43,635 bases of DNA, from NCBI RefSeq assembly GCF_006385685.1, contig NZ_VFRP01000030.1:1-43635 (forward strand), written 5' to 3'. The notes beneath the pieces are model-generated. The model saw nothing but the letters and a program-made list of their open reading frames with translations, had not been told where the DNA came from and did no database searches. This document shows, piece after piece, positions 1 through 8,864 of the stretch; the stretch's first letter is position 1, and every line of letters begins with the position of its first letter. This stretch comes from Amaricoccus solimangrovi. GTDB taxonomy: Bacteria > Pseudomonadota > Alphaproteobacteria > Rhodobacterales > Rhodobacteraceae. Both the position numbers and the translations under genes were made by a program.

Positions 1-1
1 G

Positions 2-202
<201 letters not shown>

Positions 203-296
203 CCAACACGGATATTCTAGCGCCTGACCCCGGCGTTGGAAGGCCCTGCCGAGGGTCACATTGACCTTCCGCCGCCGCCCTCCTCGGGCCCGCCTC

Positions 297-1040
297 TCAA
301 ACCTCAGTCCTTACATGCGCGTCGGCGACCTCGGCGAGCCAGTATCCGCTGGCCCGAAGCCACTGCTTGGGATGACCGCGGATGTCGAGCACGTGTGCCC
401 GCAACGCCTTGGTCACCCCCGCCTCGGCCGCGATCCAGACGAAGCCCTCGCCCTCCGGCCAGTCGAGCTTAGCCAGCGCATCGAGCAGCGGCTCCGGGTC
501 GGCCGCGCGCTCCTCCGGCCGGTGCACCCAGTGCGCCCGATGGTCTCCGGCCGTGTCGAAGCGCTGCTCCTCCTCCGGGCCGGTCACGGCGACGAGCGTC
601 AGCAGACGCGCGCCGGGAGCGGCCTCCTCGACCCGGCGGCCGATCGCGGGAAGCGCGGTCTCGTCTCCGATCATGAGCCACCAGTCGAAGCTGTCCGAGA
701 CGACGACGGAGCCCCGCGGCCCGCCGATCTCGAGCCCATCGCCAAGCTTCGCCTCCATCGCCCAGCGGGTCGCGGGACCGGCCTCGTGGATGGCGAAATC
801 GAGCGCCAGGGTTCCCGCCTCCGCGTCATGGCGGCGTGGCGTGTAGTCGCGCCGCAGCGGCTCCGCTTCTCCCGGCAGGAAGAGCTTCACGTGATCGTCG
901 AAGCCCGCGCTGGCGAAGCCCTCGAGCTCCGGACCTTCGAGCACCACGCGGACCATTCCGGGGGTAACGAGGCTGACCGTCCGAACGGTCAGCCGGCGTC
1001 GCCGCGTCGCGTGACGGAGCCGGACGATTTCATGCTTCAT
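297..1040 (-). CDS. Siderophore-interacting protein (FAD-binding ferric reductase, ViuB/SIP type)
   Basis: 247 residues, normal for the family. Members bind FAD and use NAD(P)H or ferredoxin to reduce ferric siderophores in the cytoplasm. The RDYTPR motif near residue 63, which contacts flavin in this family, is clear. It sits in an N-terminal beta-barrel (about 15-115) and is followed by the C-terminal SIP domain with WLMIGDETALPAI and a late W-x-A-x-EAG segment. The start ATG at 1040 has a GAGAGG-like ribosome site in front. A transglutaminase-like gene on the same strand lies 54 bases upstream. No siderophore receptor or synthesis gene is in the window, so the ferric substrate is unknown. 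Confidence 0.9.
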   Translation of the reverse strand: MKHEIVRLRHATRRRRLTVRTVSLVTPGMVRVVLEGPELEGFASAGFDDHVKLFLPGEAEPLRRDYTPRRHDAEAGTLALDFAIHEAGPATRWAMEAKLGDGLEIGGPRGSVVVSDSFDWWLMIGDETALPAIGRRVEEAAPGARLLTLVAVTGPEEEQRFDTAGDHRAHWVHRPEERAADPEPLLDALAKLDWPEGEGFVWIAAEAGVTKALRAHVLDIRGHPKQWLRASGYWLAEVADAHVRTEV

Positions 1041-1094
1041 GCGCGCCTCTCACGAGGGACTGCTCCGCCCGGCACCCCGATGGCGCCGGATCGA

Positions 1095-2204
1095 TCACGC
1101 TCCGACTTCCTCGGCCGTGATCTTGTACGAGAACGTGTCCGCGGCAAGCTCGTCGAAGCGTCCGGCGCGGTTCTCTCCCTGAGGATACATGAGAAACGGC
1201 AGCGGGCCGGCGGACGATCCGGGCAGGATCACGTCGCTCGCGGTGTTGTAGGCGATCCAGTTGCCTTCCCAGTTTCCGAACAGCGCGGCGTCCACCGGGG
1301 CGATCAGCGGGTTCTCCCGGTCCTTGATCCAGTCCTCGCGCTCCTGACGCATGACCTTGAGCACGTCGGCGGGGTCCATCGCGACCCAGCCGTAATCTTC
1401 GAGCCAGACCTCGGCGCGGCAATGCTGGGCGCCGGAAAGCTTCTCGGGGGTACCACCGAGCTGCTTGTAGTCGAACGCCGAAGGAGCGACGCGAACCCCG
1501 TAGACATCGCGCGCCGGAACTCCCGACGCGCGGGCGAGCCCGACGAAGAGTCCGTTGAGATCGGCGCATTTGCCGGCGTAGCCGGTCTGGGTCAGGACGG
1601 CGGCGATATCGCCCGGCCCGCAGCCGGGAACGGAAGGCTCGCGATGGCAGGTCGCGACGATCCAGTCGTAGATTGCCCGCACCTTCTCGACGTCGGTGGT
1701 CGCCCCGGCGGTGATCGAGCGCGCGGTTTTGAGAACCACCCCGTCGAGCGGCTTCATCCGGCTCGGAGCGAGCGCGGCCCGAAGAACGGCGGGATCTTCC
1801 TGGGCGGGAGTGTTCGCGGACCAGTCGATCACGCGATCGCGGGTCTCGACCGTGCTGATCAGCGTGAGCGTGGGCGCCGCCTCGTCGGCGGCGAAGGAGG
1901 CGCGAAGCATGCGGGCGCCGGAGGCCGGATCCGTCACGATCTCCGTCTTCATCGCGTTCCCGGACCAGCGGTCGTCGCGCGTCCTCTGCCAGTCCGTGGC
2001 GAGATCGGGCAGCGGCAGCCAGACCTGCGTCGCGCCCTGACCGGCGGGCGGGACGATCGTCGTCCTGAGCTCGAACGTCCGCCAGGCCGTGCGCGCGGGC
2101 GCGTAGACCCGAGCGCCCTCCGCGCGGAGGATGCCGGGCAACGCGGATGCGACCCCGGCGAGAAGGCCGAGCTTCAGAAAGCCGCGACGGCTGGAATAGG
2201 TCAT
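1095..2204 (-). CDS. Tat-exported transglutaminase-like protein
   Basis: 369 residues. The N-terminus SSRRGFLKLGLLAG, followed by a hydrophobic stretch and an AEG region, is a textbook twin-arginine signal, so the folded protein should go to the periplasm. The C-terminal half carries a transglutaminase-like (papain-fold) core with a plausible catalytic triad: Cys213 in GKCADLN, His261 in QHCRAEVW, Asp277 in MDPAD. Such bacterial proteins may act as proteases or amidases; the reaction here is unknown. The start at 2204 is supported by GGGGAGGAG just upstream. It lies downstream of the ABC ATPase gene, separated by a strong hairpin, so co-transcription is uncertain. Confidence 0.82.
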   Translation of the reverse strand: MTYSSRRGFLKLGLLAGVASALPGILRAEGARVYAPARTAWRTFELRTTIVPPAGQGATQVWLPLPDLATDWQRTRDDRWSGNAMKTEIVTDPASGARMLRASFAADEAAPTLTLISTVETRDRVIDWSANTPAQEDPAVLRAALAPSRMKPLDGVVLKTARSITAGATTDVEKVRAIYDWIVATCHREPSVPGCGPGDIAAVLTQTGYAGKCADLNGLFVGLARASGVPARDVYGVRVAPSAFDYKQLGGTPEKLSGAQHCRAEVWLEDYGWVAMDPADVLKVMRQEREDWIKDRENPLIAPVDAALFGNWEGNWIAYNTASDVILPGSSAGPLPFLMYPQGENRAGRFDELAADTFSYKITAEEVGA

Positions 2205-2239
2205 GGAAATGCTCCTCCCCGATGATGTCGGGTACCATA

Positions 2240-2261
2240 GGCGCGCGCCCCCGCGCGCGCC
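2240..2261. terminator. GC-rich hairpin between the ABC ATPase and transglutaminase genes
   Basis: A perfect 9-bp inverted repeat, GGCGCGCGC against GCGCGCGCC, closes a CCCC loop. There is no T-tract on either side, so it is not a canonical intrinsic terminator. It could act with Rho, stall RNA decay, or reduce expression of the downstream gene. Confidence 0.4.
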
Positions 2262-2300
2262 ATTGTCAGGCTGTCAGTCCGCGCTCAAAAACAGTGATCG

Positions 2301-3497
2301 TCAGCCGGCGTCCTGGAACACGCGCACGACATCCGGATCGACGCTCACGGTCACGCCGCGCCCGTCCTCCATGCGCGCGGCAGACATCGAGCGGGCGGCG
2401 AGATAGCCCTCGCCGATCCTCAGCCGGTATTCGACGTGGCTGCCGAGGAAGACGCGCTGTTCGACGCTGGCCGCGAAGCTGTTCGGGCCGTTCACGGGTC
2501 CGTCGCGCAGCTGGCCATGTTCCGGGCGGAACATGACCTTGACGGGCGCGCCCGTCGCCGTTGGCGCGTCCGCGACCGTGCCGAGAAGGCGTCCGACCGG
2601 GGTGTCGACCGCGAGATGGTTGCCCTCCCAGCCCGCGACGGTGCCGCTAAGCTCGTTCACGCAGCCGACGAAATCCGCGACGTATCGGGAATGCGGCTCG
2701 TTGAAGATCGCCTCCGGCTCGCCAAGCTGCGCGACCTCGCCCACCTGCATCACCGCGATGCGGTCCGCGAGCGCCGCGGCCTCGACCTGGTCGTGGGTGA
2801 CGTAGATGGCCGTGAAGCCGAAGCGCCGCTGCATCGCGATGAGCTCGTCGCGAAGGCGCTCGCGCACCTTGGCGTCGAGGTTGGAGAGCGGCTCGTCGAA
2901 AAGGATGAGCCCATCGTTCGCAACCAGTGCGCGGGCGAGCGCGACGCGCTGCTGCTGGCCGCCGCTCATCTGGCCGGGGTACTTCAGCGCGTGCTGCTGG
3001 AGCCCGGTAAGGTCGAGGATCTTCCGGACGCGCTCGCGGACCTCCGCCTCGGGCACCTTGGAGACGCGCAGCGGATAGCCGACATTGTCGGCGACCGTCA
3101 TGTGCGGCCAGAGCGCGTAGGACTGGAAAACCATGCTGAGATTGCGCTTCTCGGGCGGCAGGGAGAGGTTGTGCTCGGAGGAAAAAACCGTCTGGCCGCG
3201 CACCGTGATGGTGCCGGTCGTCGGCTGCTCAAGTCCCGCGACGGAGCGCAGCAGAGTCGTCTTGCCGCAGCCCGACGGCCCGAGGAGCACGAGAACCTCG
3301 CCCTCGTAGATGTCGATGTCGACGCCCTTGAGCGCGTGCACCGCGCCGTAGGCCTTGCTCAGATCGCGGATGCTTACCATGACCTTCCGGTCCTGGGCCG
3401 CGGCTGGCGGGATGTCTGCGGTGGTCATGCGGGACTCCGTGCTGGCGGATTGCCGTTGCGGAAGCACGGTAACCGTCGTTTCAGCTGCGATCGCCAT
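2301..3497 (-). CDS. ABC transporter ATP-binding protein (PotA/FbpC/MalK-like, with TOBE domain)
   Basis: 398 residues. Walker A GPSGCGKTT is at 73-81, the Q-loop at VFQSYALW, the signature SGGQQQR at 178-184, Walker B LILFDE at 197-202 and the switch His in THDQVEA. A C-terminal TOBE-type region from about 285 includes VMFRPEHG. This layout is typical of ATPases for ferric iron, polyamine, sugar and phosphonate importers. The start at 3497 follows GGGAGG and leaves an unusual leader of about 40 residues before the domain. No permease or binding protein adjoins it. The only partner-less importer parts in the window are the solute-binding protein and fused permease at 28.2-31.1 kb, which lack an ATPase; pairing them is inference. 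Confidence 0.92.
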   Translation of the reverse strand: MAIAAETTVTVLPQRQSASTESRMTTADIPPAAAQDRKVMVSIRDLSKAYGAVHALKGVDIDIYEGEVLVLLGPSGCGKTTLLRSVAGLEQPTTGTITVRGQTVFSSEHNLSLPPEKRNLSMVFQSYALWPHMTVADNVGYPLRVSKVPEAEVRERVRKILDLTGLQQHALKYPGQMSGGQQQRVALARALVANDGLILFDEPLSNLDAKVRERLRDELIAMQRRFGFTAIYVTHDQVEAAALADRIAVMQVGEVAQLGEPEAIFNEPHSRYVADFVGCVNELSGTVAGWEGNHLAVDTPVGRLLGTVADAPTATGAPVKVMFRPEHGQLRDGPVNGPNSFAASVEQRVFLGSHVEYRLRIGEGYLAARSMSAARMEDGRGVTVSVDPDVVRVFQDAG

Positions 3498-3557
3498 CCT
3501 TGCTTCCTCCCTCTTCTTTGTAACCGCTCTCCGATTCCGGATCGGCGGGCATGCCGA

Positions 3558-4763
3558 TCAATAGACGACCTTCTCCGCCGCCAATCGATCCATCTCCTCC
3601 TGCGACAGTCCGAGGCCGCCCCCGAGGATCTCCGCGTTGTCGGCCCCGATGAAGGGCGCCGAGCCGCGGATCCGCGTCGGGGTTTCGGAGAAGCGGTACG
3701 GCGCCGTTATCGTCCTGCGCCGCCCGAGTACCGGGTGATCGACCTCCTCCACCTGCCCGCGGGCGAGGACGTGGGGGTCATTGAAGAGATCCTCGGCCTT
3801 GAACGACGGCGTGGCGGGCACGCCCTCCGCCTGGAGCAGGCGCATGGCCTCCACATAGGTCTTGTCCGCCGTCCAGGCCGAGATGCGGGCGTCGAGCGCC
3901 GCCTCGTTCGCCTTGCGGTCCGGGGCCGTCGCGAAGCCCGGCTCGGCGGTCCAGTCCGGCGTACCGAGCGCGCGGACGAGGCCGCGCCACTCCTCCTCGT
4001 CGCCGACGGCGATCGAGACCCACTCGTCCTTGCCGGCGCAGCGGTAGACGCCGTGCGGCGCCATCCTGGGATCCGCGTTGCCGTGGCGCTTCGGGGAGCG
4101 GCCGTTCATCGCGAAGTCCATCATCTGGTCGCCGATCATCGAGTTGATGACCTCGCAGGACGACGAGTCGATGTAGGAGCCCTTGCCGGTCTGCTGGCGG
4201 AACCTGAGCGCGACGAGCGCGGCGAAGACGGCCGCGGTGCCCGCGCGGGCGTCGCCGCCCGAGTTCGTCATCGTGTTCGGCTTCTTCTCGGCATAGCCGG
4301 TCAGGTGCGAGACGCCGCCGACGCTGGTGAAGCACGGGTTGTAGGCGGCGTAGCGCCGCAGCGGCCCGGTCGCCCCGAAGCCCGAGAGCGACAGCATGAT
4401 CAGATCGGGCTTCACCTTCACGAGCGCGTCGTAGTCGAGGCCGAGCTTCGTCATCACGCCCGGGCGCATGTTCTCGAGCACGATGTCCGCGGTCGCGACG
4501 AGCCGTTTCGCGAGGTCCCGCCCCTGCTCGGTGGTCAGGTTGAGCGTGACGCTCTTCTTGCCGAGGTTGACCTCGAAGAAGTTCGAATTGGCCTCGAGAT
4601 TGTCCGCGGCGCCATGCCCGTGCTGCGCGCGCTGCTCGTCCGGTCGGGAGCGGGTCTCGACCTTGATCACCTCCGCGCCGAGCGAGGCGAGCTGCATCGT
4701 GCACCACGGCCCGGCGAGAACGTGGCCGAAATCGATGACGCGGATGCCCTGAAGTGCGTCCAT
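3558..4763 (-). CDS. Class III CoA-transferase (CaiB/BaiF family)
   Basis: 401 residues, normal length. The N-terminus has the family hallmark: GIRVIDFGHVLAGPWC, then LGAEVIKVE and NLGKKSVTLNL. SGGDARAGTAAVFAAL near 170 holds the aspartate expected to form the acyl-enzyme intermediate. These enzymes move CoA between carboxylic acids without ATP, activating a carboxylate for degradation. The start has GGGAGGGG in front. It begins 11 bases after the stop of a second CoA-transferase and follows a MaoC hydratase, so the three form one operon. Two non-identical CaiB proteins could be subunits of one heteromer or separate enzymes; the substrate cannot be told from sequence. Confidence 0.93.
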   Translation of the reverse strand: MDALQGIRVIDFGHVLAGPWCTMQLASLGAEVIKVETRSRPDEQRAQHGHGAADNLEANSNFFEVNLGKKSVTLNLTTEQGRDLAKRLVATADIVLENMRPGVMTKLGLDYDALVKVKPDLIMLSLSGFGATGPLRRYAAYNPCFTSVGGVSHLTGYAEKKPNTMTNSGGDARAGTAAVFAALVALRFRQQTGKGSYIDSSSCEVINSMIGDQMMDFAMNGRSPKRHGNADPRMAPHGVYRCAGKDEWVSIAVGDEEEWRGLVRALGTPDWTAEPGFATAPDRKANEAALDARISAWTADKTYVEAMRLLQAEGVPATPSFKAEDLFNDPHVLARGQVEEVDHPVLGRRRTITAPYRFSETPTRIRGSAPFIGADNAEILGGGLGLSQEEMDRLAAEKVVY

Positions 4764-4774
4764 GATCCCCTCCC

Positions 4775-5956
4775 TCAGACGGACTGGCGCGCCGGGGCGC
4801 GGTCACGAAGTTGGGCGAGCACCTCCTCGGTATGCTCCCCGAGCAGCGGCGCGCGCCGCTTCGCCGGCAAGTCAATGCCCACCGGCCGGGTCGGCTGGCC
4901 GATGTATTCGAGCGGGCCCGCCACCGGATGATCGATGGTGACGAAATGGCCGCGTTCGCGGAACTGCGCCAGCTTGAAGACACCCTCGGCCGTCAGGATC
5001 GGCGCCGCCGCCGAGCCTTCACGCTGGATCGCGTGGAAGAGCTCGTCCTGCGTCACGGTGCCGGCCCATTCGTTCAGGCGCGCCCGGAGTTCGGCGTAGT
5101 TGTCGGACCGGCCCTTCTGGGTATCGAACGGGGGCTTCATGCCCCATTCCGGCTCCCCCATCGCGCGCCAAAGCCCGAGCCACTGCTGCTGCGAGGACAG
5201 GATGACCACTGCGAACTCGCCGTCCGAGCACTGGACAAGGCTCTCGAGCAGGCGGCCCTTGCCGGTCCGGTTCGGGCTGACACCGTCGTCGATGAACCGC
5301 CGGAGCTGGGACCGCTCGAGCGCCATCATCGCGTGCTGGATGGACACGTCGATGTGCTGTCCGGTACCACTGGCGTCGCGCCAGAAGAGCGCGGCCAGCG
5401 TCGCCGTCGCGCCGGCCATGCCGCCGTCGAAGAAGCCGAGATACCCCGGCCCCTGGCAGGGCGGCACGTCGAGATTGATCGCCCACATCGGCAGCAGGTA
5501 GCCCTGCCCGCTCGCGTGGTAGAGGTTGAGGTGGCGCGCCTTGTAGTCCCTGTACGGCCCGACCTGCCCGAAGGGCGTGATCGAGGTCACGATCAGGTTC
5601 GGGTTCAGCGCCCGCAGATCCTCGTAGCCGAGGCCGAGCTTCGCGAGCTCGCCCGGCATTTGGTCCTCGATCAGCACGTCCGCGTCGCGGAGCAGCGCGC
5701 GCAGCGTGTCCCGACCCTCGTCCGTCTCGATGTCGAGCTCGACCGAGCGCTTGCCCGTGTTGAGGTAGAGAAAGGTCCCCGAGGCTTCCGGGTTCGGCAC
5801 GTCGTCCTTGAACGGTCCGAGGTGGCGCGCGTCGTCGCCGCGACCCGGCCGTTCGATCTTGATCACGTCCGCGCCGAAGTCCGCGAGAAGCTTGCCGCAG
5901 TAGGGCCCGGCGACGAAATCGGCGAGCTCGATGACCTTGACGTTGAGCGTATCCAT
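4775..5956 (-). CDS. Second class III CoA-transferase (CaiB/BaiF family)
   Basis: 393 residues. The N-terminus VKVIELADFVAGPYCGKLLADFGADVIKIERPGRGD is family-typical, and FFDGGMAGATATLAALF near 180 carries the candidate catalytic Asp. The frame stays open for 398 more codons upstream, but those overlap the MaoC gene in another frame. The ATG at 5956, two bases after the MaoC stop, is the natural start and implies translational coupling. It differs substantially from the CoA-transferase that follows, so this is a paired-paralogue arrangement rather than a recent duplication. Likely role: CoA activation of the operon's substrate, alone or with its partner. Confidence 0.93.
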   Translation of the reverse strand: MDTLNVKVIELADFVAGPYCGKLLADFGADVIKIERPGRGDDARHLGPFKDDVPNPEASGTFLYLNTGKRSVELDIETDEGRDTLRALLRDADVLIEDQMPGELAKLGLGYEDLRALNPNLIVTSITPFGQVGPYRDYKARHLNLYHASGQGYLLPMWAINLDVPPCQGPGYLGFFDGGMAGATATLAALFWRDASGTGQHIDVSIQHAMMALERSQLRRFIDDGVSPNRTGKGRLLESLVQCSDGEFAVVILSSQQQWLGLWRAMGEPEWGMKPPFDTQKGRSDNYAELRARLNEWAGTVTQDELFHAIQREGSAAAPILTAEGVFKLAQFRERGHFVTIDHPVAGPLEYIGQPTRPVGIDLPAKRRAPLLGEHTEEVLAQLRDRAPARQSV

Positions 5957-5958
5957 GG

Positions 5959-7200
5959 TCAGTCCGCCTTCGACGGCAGCTTCACGTGCACCTTCGCCTG
6001 CGTGTGCGTGTCGCCGTCCTGGTTCACCGCCCTGACGTCGAGCTCGACGAGGCGCCTGCCCTGGTCGTCGGTGAACTTGCGCGCGACGCTGCCCTTCACC
6101 CAGGTCGAGTCGCCGAAGAAGTTGAAGCGGCGGTCTTGGCTGTCCATCGACACCACGAAGCCGTCGTCGCCCATCCAGTCGGTGACGGGATGCACCAGCA
6201 TCATCTCGTTGTGGATGCCGCCGGCGTTGGCGAGCGGCGAGCCGAACATCTGCGCGGCCCGGTCGGAATAGTGCCAGTCGCGGCGGAAGCGGTGCTCGCC
6301 GGTCAGCGGGTCGATCGGGTGGGTCTGCAGGTGGCCCCGCATCGCGGCCCACTTGATCGCGAAGGCGTAGACGTAGCAGGAGACCACCGTCCGGGCCGAG
6401 CTGTCGCAGACATCGTAGATGCCCTTGGCGATCGTCGGCAGTTCCTCGCCCTCGACGACGTCCTCCCAGTAGCGGATCTTCGCGCCGCGGCGCTTGGTGC
6501 CGGCGAGCTGGGCGTCGAAGTCGTCGTGGATCTCCTTGAGCTCCGCCTCGGAATACTTCCGGTAGTCCTTGCCCGCGTACTTGGCGCCGACCTTCGATTC
6601 CTTGCCGCCTTCCTTGGCCTTGCGCTTCGAGGGCGGCGTCGCGAGGTAGATGTTGCGCCCCGTGGCGACTGCGATCGTCTCGTCGCGCTGGTTGACGAAG
6701 TAGCGCGGCACGCTCTCGATGAACATCCGGTAGGGCTTGCCCTCGACCTTCTTCTCCTCGAAGCCCGCGTACTTGTCGTAGACGTGGAACTCGTCGCCCG
6801 GGCGGAACGGCGCGAAGTATTCGTGCTTGTTGCCGGCGGCGAGGCGGCCGACGCCGGGCACGCGCAGGCGCCCGCCAAAGGACGATCCGAAGGCGATGCA
6901 GCTCTCGTAGAGGGGCGGCGCGATGATGCCGCCCCAGCGCGTGCTCTGCGCATAGGTCCGGTTGCGCCAGATCGGATTCGGGTCGCCGATCGCGTCGGCG
7001 AAGTGGCGGATCAGATCCTCGGTGACGAGCGCGTTCAGCACGCCGCGCTCGTACTCGTTGTCCATGATGTCGTGGACGGGAACCGGCAGCTTGAGCTCGC
7101 CGCGGCCTTCGTTGAACTGCGCGATCAGCTTGTCGAGGCGCTCGTTCCACTCACCGTCGGACAGGTGGTCCCAATCGCGATCCTGCGCCTGGACGTTCAT
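5959..7200 (-). CDS. MaoC-type double-hotdog hydratase/dehydratase
   Basis: 413 residues from ATG 7200, which is preceded by GAGGGGAGG at good spacing; an upstream start at 7257 would cover the operator and is unlikely. The N-terminal half (about 20-190) resembles the FAS1-type dehydratase domain, with IGDPNPIW and GGIIAPPLYE. The C-terminal half (about 225-410) begins RYWEDVVEGEELP and has the MaoC look, including a DWHYSD segment. A lysine-rich linker joins them. Such proteins hydrate or dehydrate enoyl-CoA esters, including mesaconyl- and itaconyl-CoA types. Being first in an operon with two CoA-transferases supports a CoA-ester pathway. Confidence 0.88.
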   Translation of the reverse strand: MNVQAQDRDWDHLSDGEWNERLDKLIAQFNEGRGELKLPVPVHDIMDNEYERGVLNALVTEDLIRHFADAIGDPNPIWRNRTYAQSTRWGGIIAPPLYESCIAFGSSFGGRLRVPGVGRLAAGNKHEYFAPFRPGDEFHVYDKYAGFEEKKVEGKPYRMFIESVPRYFVNQRDETIAVATGRNIYLATPPSKRKAKEGGKESKVGAKYAGKDYRKYSEAELKEIHDDFDAQLAGTKRRGAKIRYWEDVVEGEELPTIAKGIYDVCDSSARTVVSCYVYAFAIKWAAMRGHLQTHPIDPLTGEHRFRRDWHYSDRAAQMFGSPLANAGGIHNEMMLVHPVTDWMGDDGFVVSMDSQDRRFNFFGDSTWVKGSVARKFTDDQGRRLVELDVRAVNQDGDTHTQAKVHVKLPSKAD

Positions 7201-7257
7201 GATGCGCCTCCCCTCGGATGCTCGGCGCCTGTGCCTTGGGCGCTCTGTGTTGATCAA

Positions 7258-7272
7258 TATTGTCTAACAATA
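7258..7272. promoter_or_regulatory. Palindromic operator upstream of the MaoC/CoA-transferase operon
   Basis: TATTGTCTAACAATA is a 6-bp perfect inverted repeat around a CTA centre, 58 bases upstream of the MaoC start, in a local AT-rich island. Its core, read on the minus strand as TTGTTAGACAA, fits TNGTNNNACNA, the consensus known for FadR-subfamily GntR regulators. The same 12 bases recur at 20386-20397. Confidence 0.65.
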
Positions 7273-7296
7273 CCGATGTGCCTAATGATTCGTCAA
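7267..7296 (-). promoter_or_regulatory. Predicted sigma-70-type promoter of the MaoC/CoA-transferase operon
   Basis: On the minus strand a -35-like TTGACG (7296 down to 7291) is followed after 18 bases by TATTGT (7272 down to 7267), which matches TATAAT at four of six positions. The -10 lies inside the palindromic operator, so a bound regulator would be expected to block RNA polymerase. Read by eye; no transcript data. Confidence 0.45.
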
Positions 7297-7414
7297 CCCG
7301 CCGGATGCGCGGACGCGCCCATGCTCACAAATCCGCACCGACACCTAACCATCGCGGAACGCGCGGGTTCGTCCCGTCCGGCTAAGACCCATCCCATCCA
7401 AGAAGGAGGACGCC

Positions 7415-8809
7415 ATGGCCAACCGTCATGTTATCGAAACGCGGTCCGGAGTCGCGGCGGAGCCGAGGTCGCCGGGTCGGCGACGGTTCTTCGTCGGCGC
7501 CGCCAGTCTGGCCGCCGGCGCGGTCGCGGCGGGCGCCACTGGCTGGGCCGCCGAAGCGGCGGAAGCGCCGCTCACGATCGCCGAGGGCGGGCGCGGCCCG
7601 ACGCGGCTTCACCCGTCCTTCGTCAAGGACGTGGGACTGCTGACGGACCTCAACAAGACCAACCAGGGCGGTGCCTGGTGGAACTTCGACACCTACATCA
7701 CCCCGGTCGAACAGTTCTACATCCGCAACGAGTATCCGACGCCGCGCGCCGAGATCGACCGGCGCGTCGACCCGCGCCACTGGCGGCTCAGGATCCACGG
7801 CGACGCGGTCGAGCGCCCGCTGGAAATTACCTACGACGACCTGCTCCGCATGCCGTCCCGCTCGATCATGAGCGTCATGCAATGCGCCGGAAACGGGCGA
7901 ACGCTGTTCTGGGAGCAGGAGGGCATGACCGCCGAGCCCACCAAGGTTGGCGGCAACGGCTGGGGGCTTGGCGGCGTCGGGATGGCGGAATGGCAGTACG
8001 TCCCGATGAGCCACATCCTCGGGCTCGTCGGGCTGAGGCCGAACGCCAAGGCGTGCCTCTTCTGGTCCGGGGTAGACGGCAAGGCCCCGAACACCGAGTC
8101 CGACACCGGGCGCCCACTCCCGGTCCGCGAGCTGATCGAGCGGGGCGATGACATCGGCCTCGCGTTCAAGATGAACGGCATGCCCCTGCCTCCCGACCAC
8201 GGAGCGCCGGTCCGCGCGCTGGTGCCGGGCTGGTGCGGCGGCGCCTCGACCAAGTGGCTGACCGAGATCAAGATCGCCTCGCACGACTTCTGGGTGCGGC
8301 TGAACACGCTCGGGCATTCCAACATCGGCCCCGATTATACGCCGCCGATCCCCGCGCCCGACGACGAGTTCCGCTTCGTCACGCCGAAGGACGTGGTGGG
8401 GGTTCCGGTGACCTGGCACGTGGCCCGCTCCATGCTGACCATCCCCCTCGTGCTCGAACGGCAGCCCGACATGCCGGGCAACTATCCGCTGGCCCGGGGC
8501 GAATGGCCTGCGATGCCCGCCGGTCCCCAGACGCTGCGCGGCTATGCCTGGGCGCCCCGGTACGGCGTCGAGCGCGTGGACGCGCGGGTGAACGGCGGCG
8601 AGTGGCAGGCGGCGCGGATCATCGACGTGGAGCCGAACCGCTATTCCTGGGTCCGTTTCGAGCTCCCGTTCGCGCCGCTGCCGGGCGAGTACCTGATCGA
8701 GACCCGCGTGACGGACCGGAACGGCGGGGTCCAGCCGGTATCCGTGCCCTACAACAAGGGCGGCTACGACTATGGCGCGATTCCGATCTTCAAGGCGCGG
8801 TTCGCCTGA
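7415..8809 (+). CDS. Tat-exported sulfite oxidase-like molybdopterin oxidoreductase (SoxC/SorA type)
   Basis: 464 residues with a twin-arginine leader (PGRRRFFVGAASLAAG, residues 20-35), so it folds with cofactor inside and acts in the periplasm. Cys157 in MQCAGNGR is the expected molybdenum ligand of the sulfite oxidase family. The Mo-cofactor domain spans roughly 90-300 and the Ig-like dimerisation domain 320-464 (GYAWAPRYGVERVDARVNGG). Family members oxidise sulfite to sulfate or act on related sulfur compounds, usually passing electrons to a cytochrome c. No heme subunit (SorB/SoxD) is adjacent. Start supported by AAGAAGGAGG. Divergent from the MaoC operon, which may link it to breakdown of a sulfur-containing substrate; that is inference. 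Confidence 0.88.
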   Translation: MANRHVIETRSGVAAEPRSPGRRRFFVGAASLAAGAVAAGATGWAAEAAEAPLTIAEGGRGPTRLHPSFVKDVGLLTDLNKTNQGGAWWNFDTYITPVEQFYIRNEYPTPRAEIDRRVDPRHWRLRIHGDAVERPLEITYDDLLRMPSRSIMSVMQCAGNGRTLFWEQEGMTAEPTKVGGNGWGLGGVGMAEWQYVPMSHILGLVGLRPNAKACLFWSGVDGKAPNTESDTGRPLPVRELIERGDDIGLAFKMNGMPLPPDHGAPVRALVPGWCGGASTKWLTEIKIASHDFWVRLNTLGHSNIGPDYTPPIPAPDDEFRFVTPKDVVGVPVTWHVARSMLTIPLVLERQPDMPGNYPLARGEWPAMPAGPQTLRGYAWAPRYGVERVDARVNGGEWQAARIIDVEPNRYSWVRFELPFAPLPGEYLIETRVTDRNGGVQPVSVPYNKGGYDYGAIPIFKARFA

Positions 8810-8816
8810 CCGGCCC

Positions 8817-8841
8817 GGCGGCGGGCATCCATCCCGCCGCC
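8817..8841. terminator. Hairpin between convergent genes
   Basis: A perfect 9-bp stem (GGCGGCGGG with CCCGCCGCC) closes a 7-base loop, 7 bases after the sulfite-oxidase stop and before the stop of the convergent hydrolase gene. There is no T-run, but the position between convergent stops suits a bidirectional terminator. Confidence 0.6.
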
Positions 8842-8864
8842 CCGCCCGCCGATCGGCGGACGGC

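Noticed and set aside
4775-7150. A 791-residue open frame on the minus strand
   Set aside because: Its first 398 codons are a low-complexity Arg-rich shadow of the MaoC gene; only the part from 5956 is a real CoA-transferase.
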